Positions 33,636 through 44,900 of a stretch of 64,000 nt of DNA are shown here, one piece after another. The notes under the pieces are model-generated. The model had not been told where the DNA came from and made no database searches. It saw only the letters and a program-made list of their open reading frames with translations. Position 1 is the stretch's first letter, and every line of letters begins with the position of its first letter. The stretch lies in contig NC_053039.3 in assembly GCF_002575655.3 (NCBI RefSeq), forward strand, positions 237,686,622-237,750,621, written 5' to 3'. This DNA is from Aegilops tauschii subsp. strangulata. Taxonomy: Eukaryota; Streptophyta; Magnoliopsida; Poales; Poaceae. The position numbers were made by a program, and so were the translations under genes.

Positions 33636-35010
33636 CATTTAAAATATATGTGGAAATTGTTTTACAATTCATGCCACCTGGAACACCACAGCGTAATGGT
33701 GTGTCCGAACGTCGTAATCGTACTCTATTGGATATGGTGTGATCTATGATGTCTCTTACTGAATTGCCACTATATTTTTGGGTTTATGCATTAGAGACAA
33801 CTACATTCACTTTAAATAGGGCACCATCTAAATTCGTTGAGACGACATCGTATGATTATGGTTTGGCAAAGGTTTGGGGCTGCGCCGCTTATGTGAAAAG
33901 ACTTCAGCCTAATAAGCTCGAACCCAAAGCGGACAAGTGCGTCTCCATAGGATACCCTAAGGAAATAGTTGGGTACACCTTCTATCTCAGATCCGAAGGC
34001 AAGGTCTTTGTTGCGAAGAATGGATCCTTTCTAGAGAAGGAGTTTCTCTCGAAAGAATTGAGTGGGAGGAAGGTAGAACTTGATGAGGTTGTTGAACCGT
34101 CACTTCAGTTAGAAAGTAGCACGATGCACAAGATGTTTCTGCGGCGCCTGCGCCAAGTGAAGACGAAGCTAATGATGATGATCATGAAGTTGCAGATCAA
34201 CAAGTTACTACCGAGCCTCGTAGGTCGACAAGGACTCGTACCGCCCCTGAGTGGTACGGCAATCCTGTCTTGGAGGTCATGTTGTTAGACAACAGTGAAC
34301 CTATGAAGAAGCGATGGTGGGCCCAAATTCCAACAAATGGCTAGGAGCCATGAAATCCGAAGTAGGATCCATGTATAAAAACCAAGTACGAACTTTGGTA
34401 GACTTGCTCGATGACCAGTATGCCATTAAGCACAAATGGATCTTTTGAGACAGATGCTGATGGTAATGCCACAGTTTATGAAGCTCTACTTGTCGCAAAG
34501 AAGTTTCCGACAAGTTCAAGGAGTTGACTATGATGAGACTTTCTCACTCATAGTGATGCTAAAGTCTGTTGGGATTATGTTAGCAGTTGCTACATTTTTC
34601 GATTACAAAATCTGGCAGATGGATGTCAAAACAGAGTTCCTTAACGGTTTCCGTGAGGAAAGGTTGTATGTGATACAACCAAAAGGTTTTGTTGATCCTA
34701 AGGATGCTAAAAGGTATGCAAGCTCGAGCAATCCTTTTATGGACTGGAGCAAGCGTCTTGGAGTTGGAATGTATGCTTTGATCAAAGCTTTTGGATTTTT
34801 ACAAAGTTTGAAAGAAACTTGTATTTACAAGAAAGTGAGTGGGAGCACTACAACATTTCTGATAAGTATATGTGGATGACATATTGTTGATCGGAAATGA
34901 CGTAGAATTTCTCGAAAGCATAGAGGGTTGTTTGAAAGGAGTTTTTCAAAGGAAGACCTAGGTAAAGCTGCTGGCATATTGGGCATCAAGATCTATAGAG
35001 ATAGATCAAG
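33636..35010 (+). pseudogene. Copia integrase second half and reverse transcriptase, degenerate
   Basis: Resumes after the GTATA duplication with the third integrase motif (CPNVVIVLYWIW in one frame, originally followed by the conserved NGVSERRN-type box), then VWGCAAYVKRLQPNKLEPKADKC-like sequence typical of BARE elements. Reverse transcriptase follows from about 34480 (VDYDETFSLIVMLKSV, IWQMDVKTEFLNG). Several frame changes (near 34288, 34440 and 34879) and stops are present; the YVDD box (TYCFLISICG frame near 34860) is out of frame. It is interrupted at 35015 by element C. Confidence 0.8.
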
Positions 35011-35015
35011 ACGCC

Positions 35016-36536
35016 TGATAACCCACAAGTATAGTGGACCAATTGTAGCCTTTCTCGTTAAGTAAGAGTGTTGAACCCACAAGGAGCTAAAGGTAGAACA
35101 AATATTCGCCTAAAGTTCTATCGACCACCTATACAACTCTATGCACGCTTTATGTTTGCTTCACCTAGAACAAGTATGAAACTAGAAGTATTTTGTAGGT
35201 GTAAAGGGATAGGTTTGCAAGATAATAAATAGCACGTAAATAAAAACTAGGGGCTGTTTAGATAAAGAAATAATTAAGTTAGTTTTAGTAGAGAGATTTT
35301 TGTCACAAGAAAGTTATTTTCCGTAGTCAATCGATAACTAGTTCGGTAATCACTATTGCAATTTTATATGAGGGAGAGGCATAAGCTAACATACTTTCTC
35401 TACTTGGATCATATGCACTTATGATTGGAAATCTAGCAATCATCCGCAATTACTAAAGATCATTAAGGTAAAACCCAACCATAGCATTAAAGTACCAAGT
35501 CCTCTTTACTCCCATACGCAAACAACCTACTTACTCGGGTCTGTGCTTCTGTCACTCATGCCACCCACCATAAGCGAATCATGAACATATTGCAAACCCT
35601 ACAACGGGGATCCCTCACGCTTGCGTGACACGGAGAGCACCATAGGACAGCACCAATAATAAAACATGCAACTCAAACCAATCACGATCATCAATCAACC
35701 CACAGGACTAAACGAATCTACTCAAACATCATAGGATAGCCACATATTATTGGATAATAATATATAGCATTGAGCACCATGTTTAAGTAGAGGTTACAGC
35801 GGGGAGAAGAGGTGTTACACCACTGCATAGAGGGGGAGAGAGTTGGTGATGACGGCGGCGAAGTTGTTGGTGTAGATCGCCGTCACGATGATGGCCCCGA
35901 CGGTGTTCCAGCGCCACCGGGAGAGAGGGGGAGAGAGCCCCTCCTTCTTCTTCTTCCTTGGCCTCCCCCCTAGATGGGAGGAGGGTTTCCCCTCTGGTCC
36001 TTGGCCATCATGGTGGGGGAGGGGCGGGAGCCCCTCCGAGATTGGATCTCTCTCCATGTTTCCTTCTGTTTCTGCATTCCTGTTTTCTGGCCTTTCACCG
36101 TTTCTTAAATTCCCGGAGATCCATAACTCCGATTGGGCTGAAATTTTAACATGATTTTATTTGGATATTATCTTTCTTGCGGCCGAAGAAGGGAACCAAC
36201 TGCCTTAGGGGGTGGACACAAGCCTCCCAGGCGCTCCCAGGGTAGGGGGCGCGCCCCTAGGGCTCGTGGGCCCCTCTGGCATCGTCTCGCGTTTATTCTT
36301 TTTCCCAAAAATCACATATATTCCAAAAAATATCTGTAAGTTTTTATCGTGTTTGGACTCCGTTCGATATGAATATTCTACGAAACAAAAAACAAACAAC
36401 AAACAGGAACTTGCACTGGGCACTGGATCAATATGTTAGTCCCAAAAATAATATAAAAATTTGCCAAAAGTATATGAAAGTTGTAGAATATTGGCATGAA
36501 ACAATCAAAAATTATAGATACGACAGAGACGTATCA
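35016..36536 (-). repeat. 3' LTR of element C
   Basis: 1521 bp, ending on the minus strand at the ACGCC duplication; the polypurine tract motif (RC of CATCCCCAAGCTTAATTCC) follows at 36539. Confidence 0.88.
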
Positions 36537-37497
36537 ACATCCCCAAGCTTAATTCCTGCTCGTCCTCAAGTAGGTAAATGATAAAAATATAATTTTTGAT
36601 GTGGATCATATAATCTAATCATGGCATGAATACTAAGACACGAGTGGTTCAAAGCAACAGTCCATCATTTGACATTAAGACAATAATACTTCAAGCATAC
36701 TAATAAAGCAATCATGTCTTCTCAACATATCATGGCTAAAGAAAGTTATCCATACAAAATCATATAGTCTGGCTATGCTCCATCTTCGTCACACAAAGTA
36801 TTTCATCATGCACAACCCCGCTGACAAGTCAATCAATTGTTTCATACTTTTAATGTTCTCAAGCCTTTTCAACTTTCATGCAATACATGGGCGTGAGCCA
36901 TGGATATAGCACTATAGGTGGAATAGAATATGGTGGTTGTGAGGAGAAGACAAAAAGGAGAAAGTCTCACATCACCTAGGAAAACTAATGGGCTATGAAA
37001 ATGCCCATTAATGGATATCGATGCAAGTGAGTAGGGATTTCCATGCAACAGATGAACTAGAGCTATAAGTGTATGAAAGCTCAAAATAAACTAAGTGGGT
37101 GTGCATCCAACTTGCTTGCTCACGAAGACCTAGGGCAATTTTAGGAAGCCCATCATTGGGATATGCAAGCCAAGTTCTTATAATGGAAAATTCCCACTAG
37201 TATATGAAAGTGATAAAATAAGAGACTCTCTATCATGAATAACACGATGCTATCTCGAAGCACAAGTTTGGAAAAGGATAGTAACATTGTCCCTTCTCTC
37301 TTTTTCTCTCTTTTTTTTTATTTGGGGCTCTTTGGCCCCTTATTTATTTTAAGTCCGGAGCCTCATCTCAACTTGTGAGGGAATCATAGCTTCCATCATC
37401 CTTTCCTCACATGGGACAGTGCTCTAATGATGACGATCATCACACTTTTATTTACTTACAACTTAAGAATTACACCTTGATACTAGAACAAAGATAT

Positions 37498-37677
37498 GAC
37501 TCCATTGATATGGATATTCTGCGAAACAAAAAACATGCAACAAACAGGAACTGGCACTGGGCACTGGATCAATATGTTACTCCCAAAAATAATATAAAAA
37601 GTTACCAAAAGTATATGAAAGTTGTATAATATTGGCATGAACCAATCAAAAATTATAGATACGACAGAGACGTATCA
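37498..37677 (-). repeat. Truncated 5' LTR of element C
   Basis: Homologous to 36357-36536 only. The junction with internal sequence is near 37497. Confidence 0.85.
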
Positions 37678-37682
37678 ACGCC

Positions 37683-38290
37683 TGATAAGACTTTCACAGA
37701 GCACATACCTTGACATGATTTTGAAGGAGTTCAAAATGGATCAGTCAAATAAGGAGTTCTTGCCTGAGTTGTAAGGTGTGAAGTTGAGTAAGACTCAAAG
37801 CTCGACCATGGCAGAAGAAAGAGAAAGGACGAAGTTCGTCCACTACACCTTAGCCATAGACTCTATACGGTATGCCGTGTTGTGTACTACACCTGATGTG
37901 TGCCTTGCCACGTGTCTGGCAAGGGGGTACAAGTGTGATCTCGGAGTGGATCACTGGATAGTGGTCAAAATTATCCTTAGAGGAATAAGGAAATGTTTCT
38001 CTGTTATGGAGGTGATAAAGAGTTCGGCGTAAAGGGTTACGTCGATGCAAGCTTTGACACCAATCCAGATGACTCTTAGTAGCAAACCGGATATGTATAG
38101 TGGAGTAGCCATTTGGAATAGCTCCAAGTGGAGCGTGGTAGCAGCATCTACAATAGGACATAGAGATTTGCGAAGTACACGCAGATCGGAATGTTGCAGA
38201 CTCATTCACTAAAACCTCTCTCACAAGCAAAACATGATCAAACCCCATAACTCATTGGGCGTTAATCACATGGCGATGTGAACTAGATTA
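37683..38290 (+). pseudogene. Copia reverse transcriptase end and RNase H remnant
   Basis: Continues from 35010 after the ACGCC duplication: LSQSTYLDMILKEFKMDQS, then a segment like RYAVLCTTPDVCLA, and an RNase H stretch with SGVAIWNSSKWSVVAAST in several frames. It is shorter than the family norm, so internal deletions are likely. Confidence 0.8.
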
Positions 38291-38300
38291 CTGACTCTAG

Positions 38301-38314
38301 TGCAAGTGGGATAC
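38301..38314 (+). other. Polypurine tract region of Angela-like copy 2
   Basis: TGCAAGTGGGATAC immediately before the LTR start TGTTGGAAATATGCCC at 38315. Confidence 0.7.
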
Positions 38315-40065
38315 TGTTGGAAATATGCCCTAGAGGCAATAATAAATTGGTTATTATCATATTTCCTATTCATGATAATCGTTTAGTATCCATGCTAGAA
38401 TTGTGTTGATCGGGAACTCAGATACATGTGTGGATACATAGACAACAACGTGTCCCTAGTGATCCGCTACTAGAATAGCTCGTTGATCAAATATGGTTAA
38501 GGTTTCCTAACCATAGACATGAGTTGTCATTTGATAACGGGATCACATCATTAGGAGAATGATGTGATGGACAAGGCCCAACCATAAGCATGGCATTTGA
38601 TCGTATTAGTTTATTGCTACTACTTTCTTCATGTCAAGTATCTGTTCCTAAGACCATGAGATCATGCAACTCCTTGACACCGGAGGAATGCCTTGTGTGT
38701 ATCAAATGTCACTTAGTAACTAGATGATCATAAAGGTACTCTACAGGTATCTCTGAGGGTGTCTGTTGGGTTGGCATGGATCGAGATTGGGTTTTGTCAC
38801 TCCGTATGACGAAGAGGTATCTCTGGGCCCTCTCAGTCATACAACATCACAAGAAGCTTGCAAGCAATGTGACAAAGGAGTTAGTCACAGGATCTTGTAT
38901 TATGGAACGAGTAAAGAGACTTGCCGCTAACGATATTGAACTAGGTATGGAGATACCGACGATCGAATCTCGGGCAAATAATATACCGCTAGACAAAGGG
39001 AACTGCATACGGGATTGATTGAATTAATCCTTGGCATCGTGGTTCGACCAATAAAGATCATTGTGCAATATGTGGGAACCAATATGGGCATCCAGGTCCC
39101 GCTATTGGTTATTGACTGGAGAGGTGTCTCGGTCATGTCCACATGATTCTCGAACCCGTAGGGTCCGCACGCTTAACGTTTGGTGACGCTAGAGTAGTAT
39201 TGGGATATTCACGTTGGTGACCGCATGTTGTTCGGAGTCCCGGATGAGATCCCGGATGTCACGAGGAGCTCTGGAATGGTCCGGAGGTAAAGATATACTT
39301 ATGAAAAGTCATATTTTGGCTACGAAAAAAGTTTCTGGTTTTACCGGTATTGTACCAGGAAGCTTTCAAAATCTTCCGGAAGGTTCTAGAAGGTTCTAGA
39401 GGAGTCTGGAAGGATCCCTCCAGCACCTAGGGCGTGCATGGGCTATAGGGGGCGTCCTAGCCTTATTGGGCCAGGCGCACCAGCCCCCTAAGGCCCATCC
39501 GCCTAGGGGAATGGAAACCCTAAGGGAGAGAGCTCTCCACTTGGCTTGGAGCGCACTCCTCCCTCTTTGGCCGCCTCCCCTCCTTGGAGGAGGGGCTAGG
39601 GCTGCGCCCCCACCCCTATATATAGTAGGGAGGAGGCGCAAGGGCTGGAGACAACAATTCCCATGCCTTGCCGCCTCCCCTCTCTCCCGTTCTTCTTCGT
39701 TTGTAATTTCGGAGGCGCTTGGCGAAGCCCTGCTGGGATTGCTCCACCACCATCTCCACCATGCCGTCGTGCTGGTTGAGATCGCATCTACTTCTCCTCC
39801 CTATCTTGTTGGATCAAGAAGGAGGAGACTTCATCGAGTCGCACATGTGCTGAAGGCGGAGGTGTCGTCCGTTCGGCGCTAGATCGGATTGGATCGCGAT
39901 TGGATCATGAAGAATACGACTACATCAACCGCGTTTATTAATGATTCTGCTTAGCGATCTACAAGGGTATGTAGATCCAATCTCTCCTCTCGTAGATGGT
40001 CATCTCCTAGATTGATTTTGGTGGGCATAGGAAAATTTTTGTTTCCCATGCAACGTTCCCCTACA
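38315..40065 (+). repeat. 3' LTR of Angela-like copy 2
   Basis: A 1751-bp LTR (TGTTGGAAATATGCCC...GTTCCCCTACA), the plus-strand counterpart of 1531-3275. Open frames inside are not genes. Confidence 0.92.
39616..39625 (+). promoter_or_regulatory. TATA box in Angela-like 3' LTR
   Basis: CTATATATAG, in a position matching that in copy 1. Confidence 0.6.
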
Positions 40066-40424
40066 TTGCCATGAGGCCGCCTGGAACCGCCGACGTCGTG
40101 ACGCTGCTTGTTGCGCGCGACCTGAGATGGTCGGGGTGTGTGCGCTGGCGTGGGTGTCTTGGATGGCACCGCGTCATCCTTGGAATTTGCCACGCTGCCC
40201 GCAGGCAGCACAACTCCATCCTTGGACCTCATGGCGTGCAGGTTGTTGTTGTTCCCGCTCCGGATGATGTCGCTCGCCTGGCTTAGATCACCAGAATATC
40301 GAGGAAGTTGCTCGCCGCCTCCGCCTCCTCCGCCACCACCTGCGTCGTCGCCTGTCTGTGTTGGCATCGGTAACTTGGACATAGATGGACCGGCCGCCGT
40401 GGTGCCCTTCTTCTAGGGAGCCAT
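40066..40424 (-). pseudogene. Gly/Asn-rich ORF start, truncated by the Angela-like LTR
   Basis: Minus strand from an ATG at 40424: MAP, an in-frame TAG, then KKGTTAAGPSMSKLPMPTQT, a poly-Gly run and QLPRYSGDLSQASDIIRSGN, ending where the Angela-like LTR begins. I do not recognise the family with certainty. Its closeness to a Harbinger nuclease fragment suggests it might be the DNA-binding partner ORF of a PIF/Harbinger element, but no SANT/Myb motif is visible in the preserved part. Confidence 0.4.
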
Positions 40425-40449
40425 GGCAATGAAGATGACGAAGCTGACG

Positions 40450-41363
40450 TGCTGACTGCTAAATCAGGTTCGCGCAAGCGATCCCCCTATCTGGCGTGCC
40501 AAAGATGTCATGCGTATGACGATCTATGGGACTGGCAAGGTCCCTTCGCAGTTTTACTAGGGAGATCAACGTGCACAAAGAGCAGATGTAGCAATCAACA
40601 CAAAGATTTACCCAGGTTCGGGCCGCTGTGAAGCATAAAACCCTACTCCTGTTTTGTTGTATTGAGTGTATGAAGCTCAAGTACAAGGAGGCAACATGTC
40701 GGCAAGGTTGTGCGAGAAGTGCAGCTTGTGTAAATGAGCAAAGTTCTGACCTTTGTAAAGATAGCCATGGGCCTCCTTCTATAAGGAAAGGGGTCACCAC
40801 AGTGGCAAAATGGTCTTTACATAAGACAAATAGTGGCTATAGTGCCAAATACATAACTCTAACGGGTCAGGACAAATGCATTGAATGCACCGTGAGGTGT
40901 CACGCAAGTGAAGCTCCTAGGGAAGGATCGTCTCTCCTTTTGTGTCATTCGCCCAACTACCTCGTATTATCTTGACACGCTCCTGGGACGAGTGTCATTA
41001 AAGTTGTATCTTTGGCAGCGAGCTGACACATGCCCAGACAGAGCTCACCTAACTACCTGCCCGCTTGACACCTACTTGACAAGTCACAAATTGGTCGTTG
41101 ATGTGGAGTGGTGGCAAGGTAGTGGGATCTTGCCGGCACAGAGCTTGCCGGGTCTTCATTTGCTTGCCGACAACTCCAGCATTGATCTTCTGTACTCTCC
41201 TCAGTACTTTTCGACTACCTGCTTGGATGTCTTCTTTATGACTTTATCAACTAGTCTTGTGCTTGTCCTCGGCTGCTCCCCGGCAAGCCATGCCGTCAGG
41301 AAGGCTACTACTACCTGTGCACAAGTCTGGGTACTAAAGGACCCAAACTTTAGTACACCGACA
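40450..41363 (-). mobile_element. Probable solo LTR without matching target duplication
   Basis: About 914 bp; minus strand starts TGTCGGTGTACTAAAG (with its palindromic CTTTAGTAC start) and ends GATTTAGCAGTCAGCA. It contains the CCCAGGTTCGGGCC segment typical of a group of Triticeae gypsy LTRs. The flanks GTAAC (right) and TGACG (left) do not match, so a deletion or an ectopic exchange accompanied its loss of internal sequence. Confidence 0.65.
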
Positions 41364-41648
41364 GTAACCATAGAAGCCAATCATTCCCACATCGTCCTTC
41401 TTCCAGACCAAGTAGTCATCATAGGGCCGGACGCCATGGTACAAACGATCGAAGACAGTCTTGCGCATCCGAAAACGCCGGCGAAAATGGTCAATTGGGA
41501 GTGCATCCGGGGCAAAGTAGTCGGCCATCAGTGTCAAATGACCGCTCGCCCTATTGCGGTTGAGCACTCGATGACCCTTGATCGAGCCCTTAATTGAGAA
41601 CATGCTCCTCTGCACGCTCCGCATCTTCAATGACCGCTTGCATCATCC
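41364..41648 (-). pseudogene. PIF/Harbinger (HARBI1-type) transposase fragment
   Basis: The minus-strand translation shows KGSIKGHRVLNRNRASGH and DHFRRRFRMRKTVFDRLYHG, a segment typical of the N-terminal part of plant HARBI1-like nucleases. A preceding piece (VIEDAERAEEHVLN) is in another frame, so one base is missing near 41595. The fragment stops at 41364 where the LTR begins, before any of the DDE catalytic residues. To the right it meets the broken LTR of chromovirus copy 2 at 41649. Confidence 0.8.
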
Positions 41649-41948
41649 AATATTTGATTTTAATATTTTTCCTCCAATATTTCAATTATTTTGGAGAAGT
41701 CATATTTTCTCCCCTCATATATTTTAATATGAAATATTTTTCGGAGAGAAAAATAAATTAAAACCAAAAAAATCCTCGTTTAATTATTTGATAAAAATCA
41801 AATATGAAAACCGCGAAAAATCCCCAACTCTCTCCGAGGGTCCTTGAGTTGCTTAGGATTTTCGAGGATTTGCCAAAATGCAATAAAATATGCTATGCAA
41901 TGATGATCTAATGTATAACATTCCAAATTGAAAATTTGGGATGTTACA
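41649..41948 (-). repeat. Truncated 3' LTR of chromovirus copy 2
   Basis: Matches about 49885-50186 of its own 5' LTR, then stops. Without the rest of the LTR the element lacks its normal RNA end. Confidence 0.9.
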
Positions 41949-41962
41949 AACCTACCCCCTTA
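41949..41962 (-). other. Polypurine tract of chromovirus copy 2
   Basis: Minus strand AAGGGGGTAGGTT, next to the LTR and just after the gag-pol stop codon. Confidence 0.85.
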
Positions 41963-44900
41963 AGATGAATCTCGCCCTCGAGATTCGGGTTGGCTAGAAA
42001 ATATGTGAGAGTGGTCCTTGCGTAGATCTTCCTCTCGCTCCCAGGTGGCTTCGTCCTCGGTATGGTGACTCCACTGAACTTTGCAAAACTTGATAACCTT
42101 GCTGCGGGTGACTCGGCTGGCATACTCAAGAATCTTAACTGGTTTCTCCTCATAGGTCAAGTCACTATCCAACTGAATCGCCTCCAGTGGCACTGTATCT
42201 CTCAGTGGTATCTCAGCCCTCTCTGCGTGGCACTTCTTCAACTGGGAAACGTGAAATACATCATGAACTCCTGACAATCCTTCACGCAATTCCAGCTTGT
42301 AAGCAACTTCTCCCATACGCTCCAAAACTTTGTATGGTCCTACAAAACGTGGCGCTATCTTTCCTTTAACTCCAAAGCGCTTCACTCCTCGAAGTGGTGA
42401 TACACGAAGGTAAACTCTGTCTCCGACTTCGTGAACTGTCTCCTTGCGTTTAGAATCCGCATAACTCTTCTGCCTGGATTGGGCTACCTTGAGCCTATCG
42501 CGAATCAACTTCACTTTTCGTTCAGACTCTTTAATCAAATCTGGTCCAAACAACTGGCGGTGTCCAACTTCGTCCCATAACAATGGTGTTCTACACCTCC
42601 TTCTGTATAAAGCTTCGAAAGGGGCCATCTTCAAACTGGTTTGATAACTGTTGTTGTAAGAAAACTCTGCATACGGCAAATTGTCGTCCCAACTAGATCC
42701 ATAATCTAGCGCACAAGCTCTCAGCATATCTTCCAAAATCTGATTGACTCTCTCGGTCTGTCCGTCTGTCTGTGGATGAAAGGTTGTACTGAACTCTACC
42801 CTGGTACCCAAAGTTTCATGTAACTGATTCCAAAACTTTGAAGTAAACTGGGTTCCTCTATCTGATACAATGGTCCTCGGAACTCCATGCAGACATACGA
42901 TCCTGGTCATGTATATCTTCGCCAGCTTAGCACTGGTGTAAGTGGTCTTCACTGGGATGAAATGAGCTACTTTCGTCAAACGATCGACTACAACCCATAT
43001 TGAGTCATAGCCTGAACGAGTCCTGGGCAATCCCGTGATAAAATCCATGCCTAGTTTATCCCATTTCCATTCGGGTATCGGCAATGGCTGTAGCAATCCT
43101 GCTGGCTCCTGATGCTCTGCCTTCACTCTCTGACATACATCACAAACTGCTACATACTCCGCAATATCCTTCTTCATTCCGGTCCACCAGAAAGTATCCT
43201 TCAAATCCAAATACATCTTGGTATTTCCTGGGTGAATCGAATACGGTGAATCATGGGCCTCTTGCAAGATCAACTTCCTGATCTCCGGATCATTGGGCAC
43301 ATAAACGCGGTCCTCAAACCATAAGGTATCATGCTCATCCTCACGAAATCCCTTGGCTTTTCCTTTACTCATTCTTTTCTTTATCTCGTCAATTTCCTTG
43401 TCTGTCTTCTGAGCTTCCCTGATCTTTTCCATCAAGGTAGACTGAATCTCCAACGTTGCTAAATAGCCTCTTGGAACTATCTCCAAACATAGCTCGCGAA
43501 GATCCTCGGCTAATAATTTCGGTAACTCTCCGGTCATGAGTGTGTTGACATGGCTCTTGCGGCTCAACGCGTCTGCTACTACGTTAGCCTTTCCGGGGTG
43601 ATAATGCAATCTCATATCATAATCCTTTATGAGTTCCAACCATCTCCTTTGCCTGGGATTCAACTCCTTTTGCGTGAAAATGTACTTCAAACTCTTGTGA
43701 TCCGTGTACACCTCACAGTGATTTCCGATGAGAAAATGTCTCCATGTCTTCAACGCATGCACTACGGCTGCTAACTCCAAATCATGGGTGGCATAATTCT
43801 TCTCATGGGGTTTAAGTTGTCGTGAAGCATATGAAACAACTCTTCCCTCCTGCATTAGCACTGCTCCAAGTCCTCGACGTGAAGCATCACAATATACTTC
43901 ATAATCCTTGCGTTGATCTGGCAGAATCAGCACTGGTGATGTAACCAAATGTTTCTTCAACTCTTGGAAACTAGCTTCACATTCCTCAGTCCAATTGAAT
44001 TTGGTGTCCTTCTTTAACAGCTCTGTCATGGGCTTAGCAATCCTTGAGAAATTCTCAATGAACCTCCGGTAGTATCCTGCAAGTCCAAGAAAACTCCGGA
44101 TTTCTCCAACTGACGTGGGTGATTCCCAGCTTGTTACTGTGTCAACTTTGGTGGGGTCTACTGCTATTCCTTCTCCGGATATAACGTGTCCGAGGAATCC
44201 AACTTCCTTCAGCCAAAACTCACATTTGCTGAACTTGGCGTATAGCTGATGTTCTCTGAGCTTCTCAAGTACCAAACACAAAAGCTCCTTATGCTCCTCT
44301 TCGTTCTTTGAGTAGACCAAAATGTCATCAATGAACACTACGACGAACTTATCCAAAAACTCCATAAACACTTTGTTCATCAGGTTCATGAAATAGGCAG
44401 GTGCGTTAGTCAGACCAAATGACATAACGATATACTCGTACAGCCCATACCTGGTGGTAAAAGCCGTCTTAGGTATATCCTGCTCTCGAATCTTCAACCG
44501 ATGGTATCCTGATCGTAGATCGATCTTGGAAAATACCTTAGCTCCTTGTAATCGGTCAAACAAATCATTGATCATCGGCACTGGGTACTTATTTTTGATG
44601 GTCACTTCATTCAATCCACGATAATCAACAACCATCCTCAACGATCCATCTTTCTTCTCCACTAGAAGTACGGGTGATCCCCAAGGTGAAGAACTTGGGC
44701 GAATATAGCCTTTATCCAGTAACTCCTTAATCTGCTTCTTAATTTCTTCCAAATCCTTAGCGGGCATCCTGTACGGTCTCTTAGATATCGGCCCTGTGCC
44801 TGGTAAAAGTTCAATCAAAAACTCTATGTCTCTATCTGGTGGCATGCCTGGCAACTCTTCTGGAAATACATCCGGGTAATCCTTCACCACTGGTACTTCT

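Larger units (their letters stand above)
35016..37677 (-). mobile_element. LTR element C, internally deleted, target duplication ACGCC
   Basis: Flanked by ACGCC (35011-35015 and 37678-37682). On the minus strand the full 3' LTR is 35016-36536. About 960 bp of non-coding internal sequence follow (36537-37497), then only the first ~180 bp of the 5' LTR (37498-37677). The primer site and most of the 5' LTR are deleted. The LTR is homologous to that of element A over a long block (35357-35760 against 15781-16150). No coding region is present. Confidence 0.88.
29085..40065 (+). mobile_element. Angela/BARE/WIS-type Copia retrotransposon copy 2, decayed, 5' LTR missing
   Basis: Starts inside the leader just downstream of where the primer site should be, abutting the CACTA end, and runs through leader, gag, protease, integrase, reverse transcriptase/RNase H and a polypurine tract to a full 3' LTR ending at 40065. 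Two later insertions split it (32025-33630 and 35016-37677), each with a perfect target duplication. The integrase-before-polymerase order is Copia. Every domain carries stops or frameshifts. The sequence after the 3' LTR is TTGCC, the expected target duplication. Confidence 0.92.

Noticed and set aside
37850..38248. 132-residue minus-strand open frame
   Set aside because: It is antisense to the decayed Copia RNase H region and is best explained as a shadow frame.
40450..41363. Open frames of up to 229 residues reading through this interval
   Set aside because: The interval has LTR ends and LTR-type internal signals; the frames cross the LTR boundary into the Harbinger fragment on the wrong strand.
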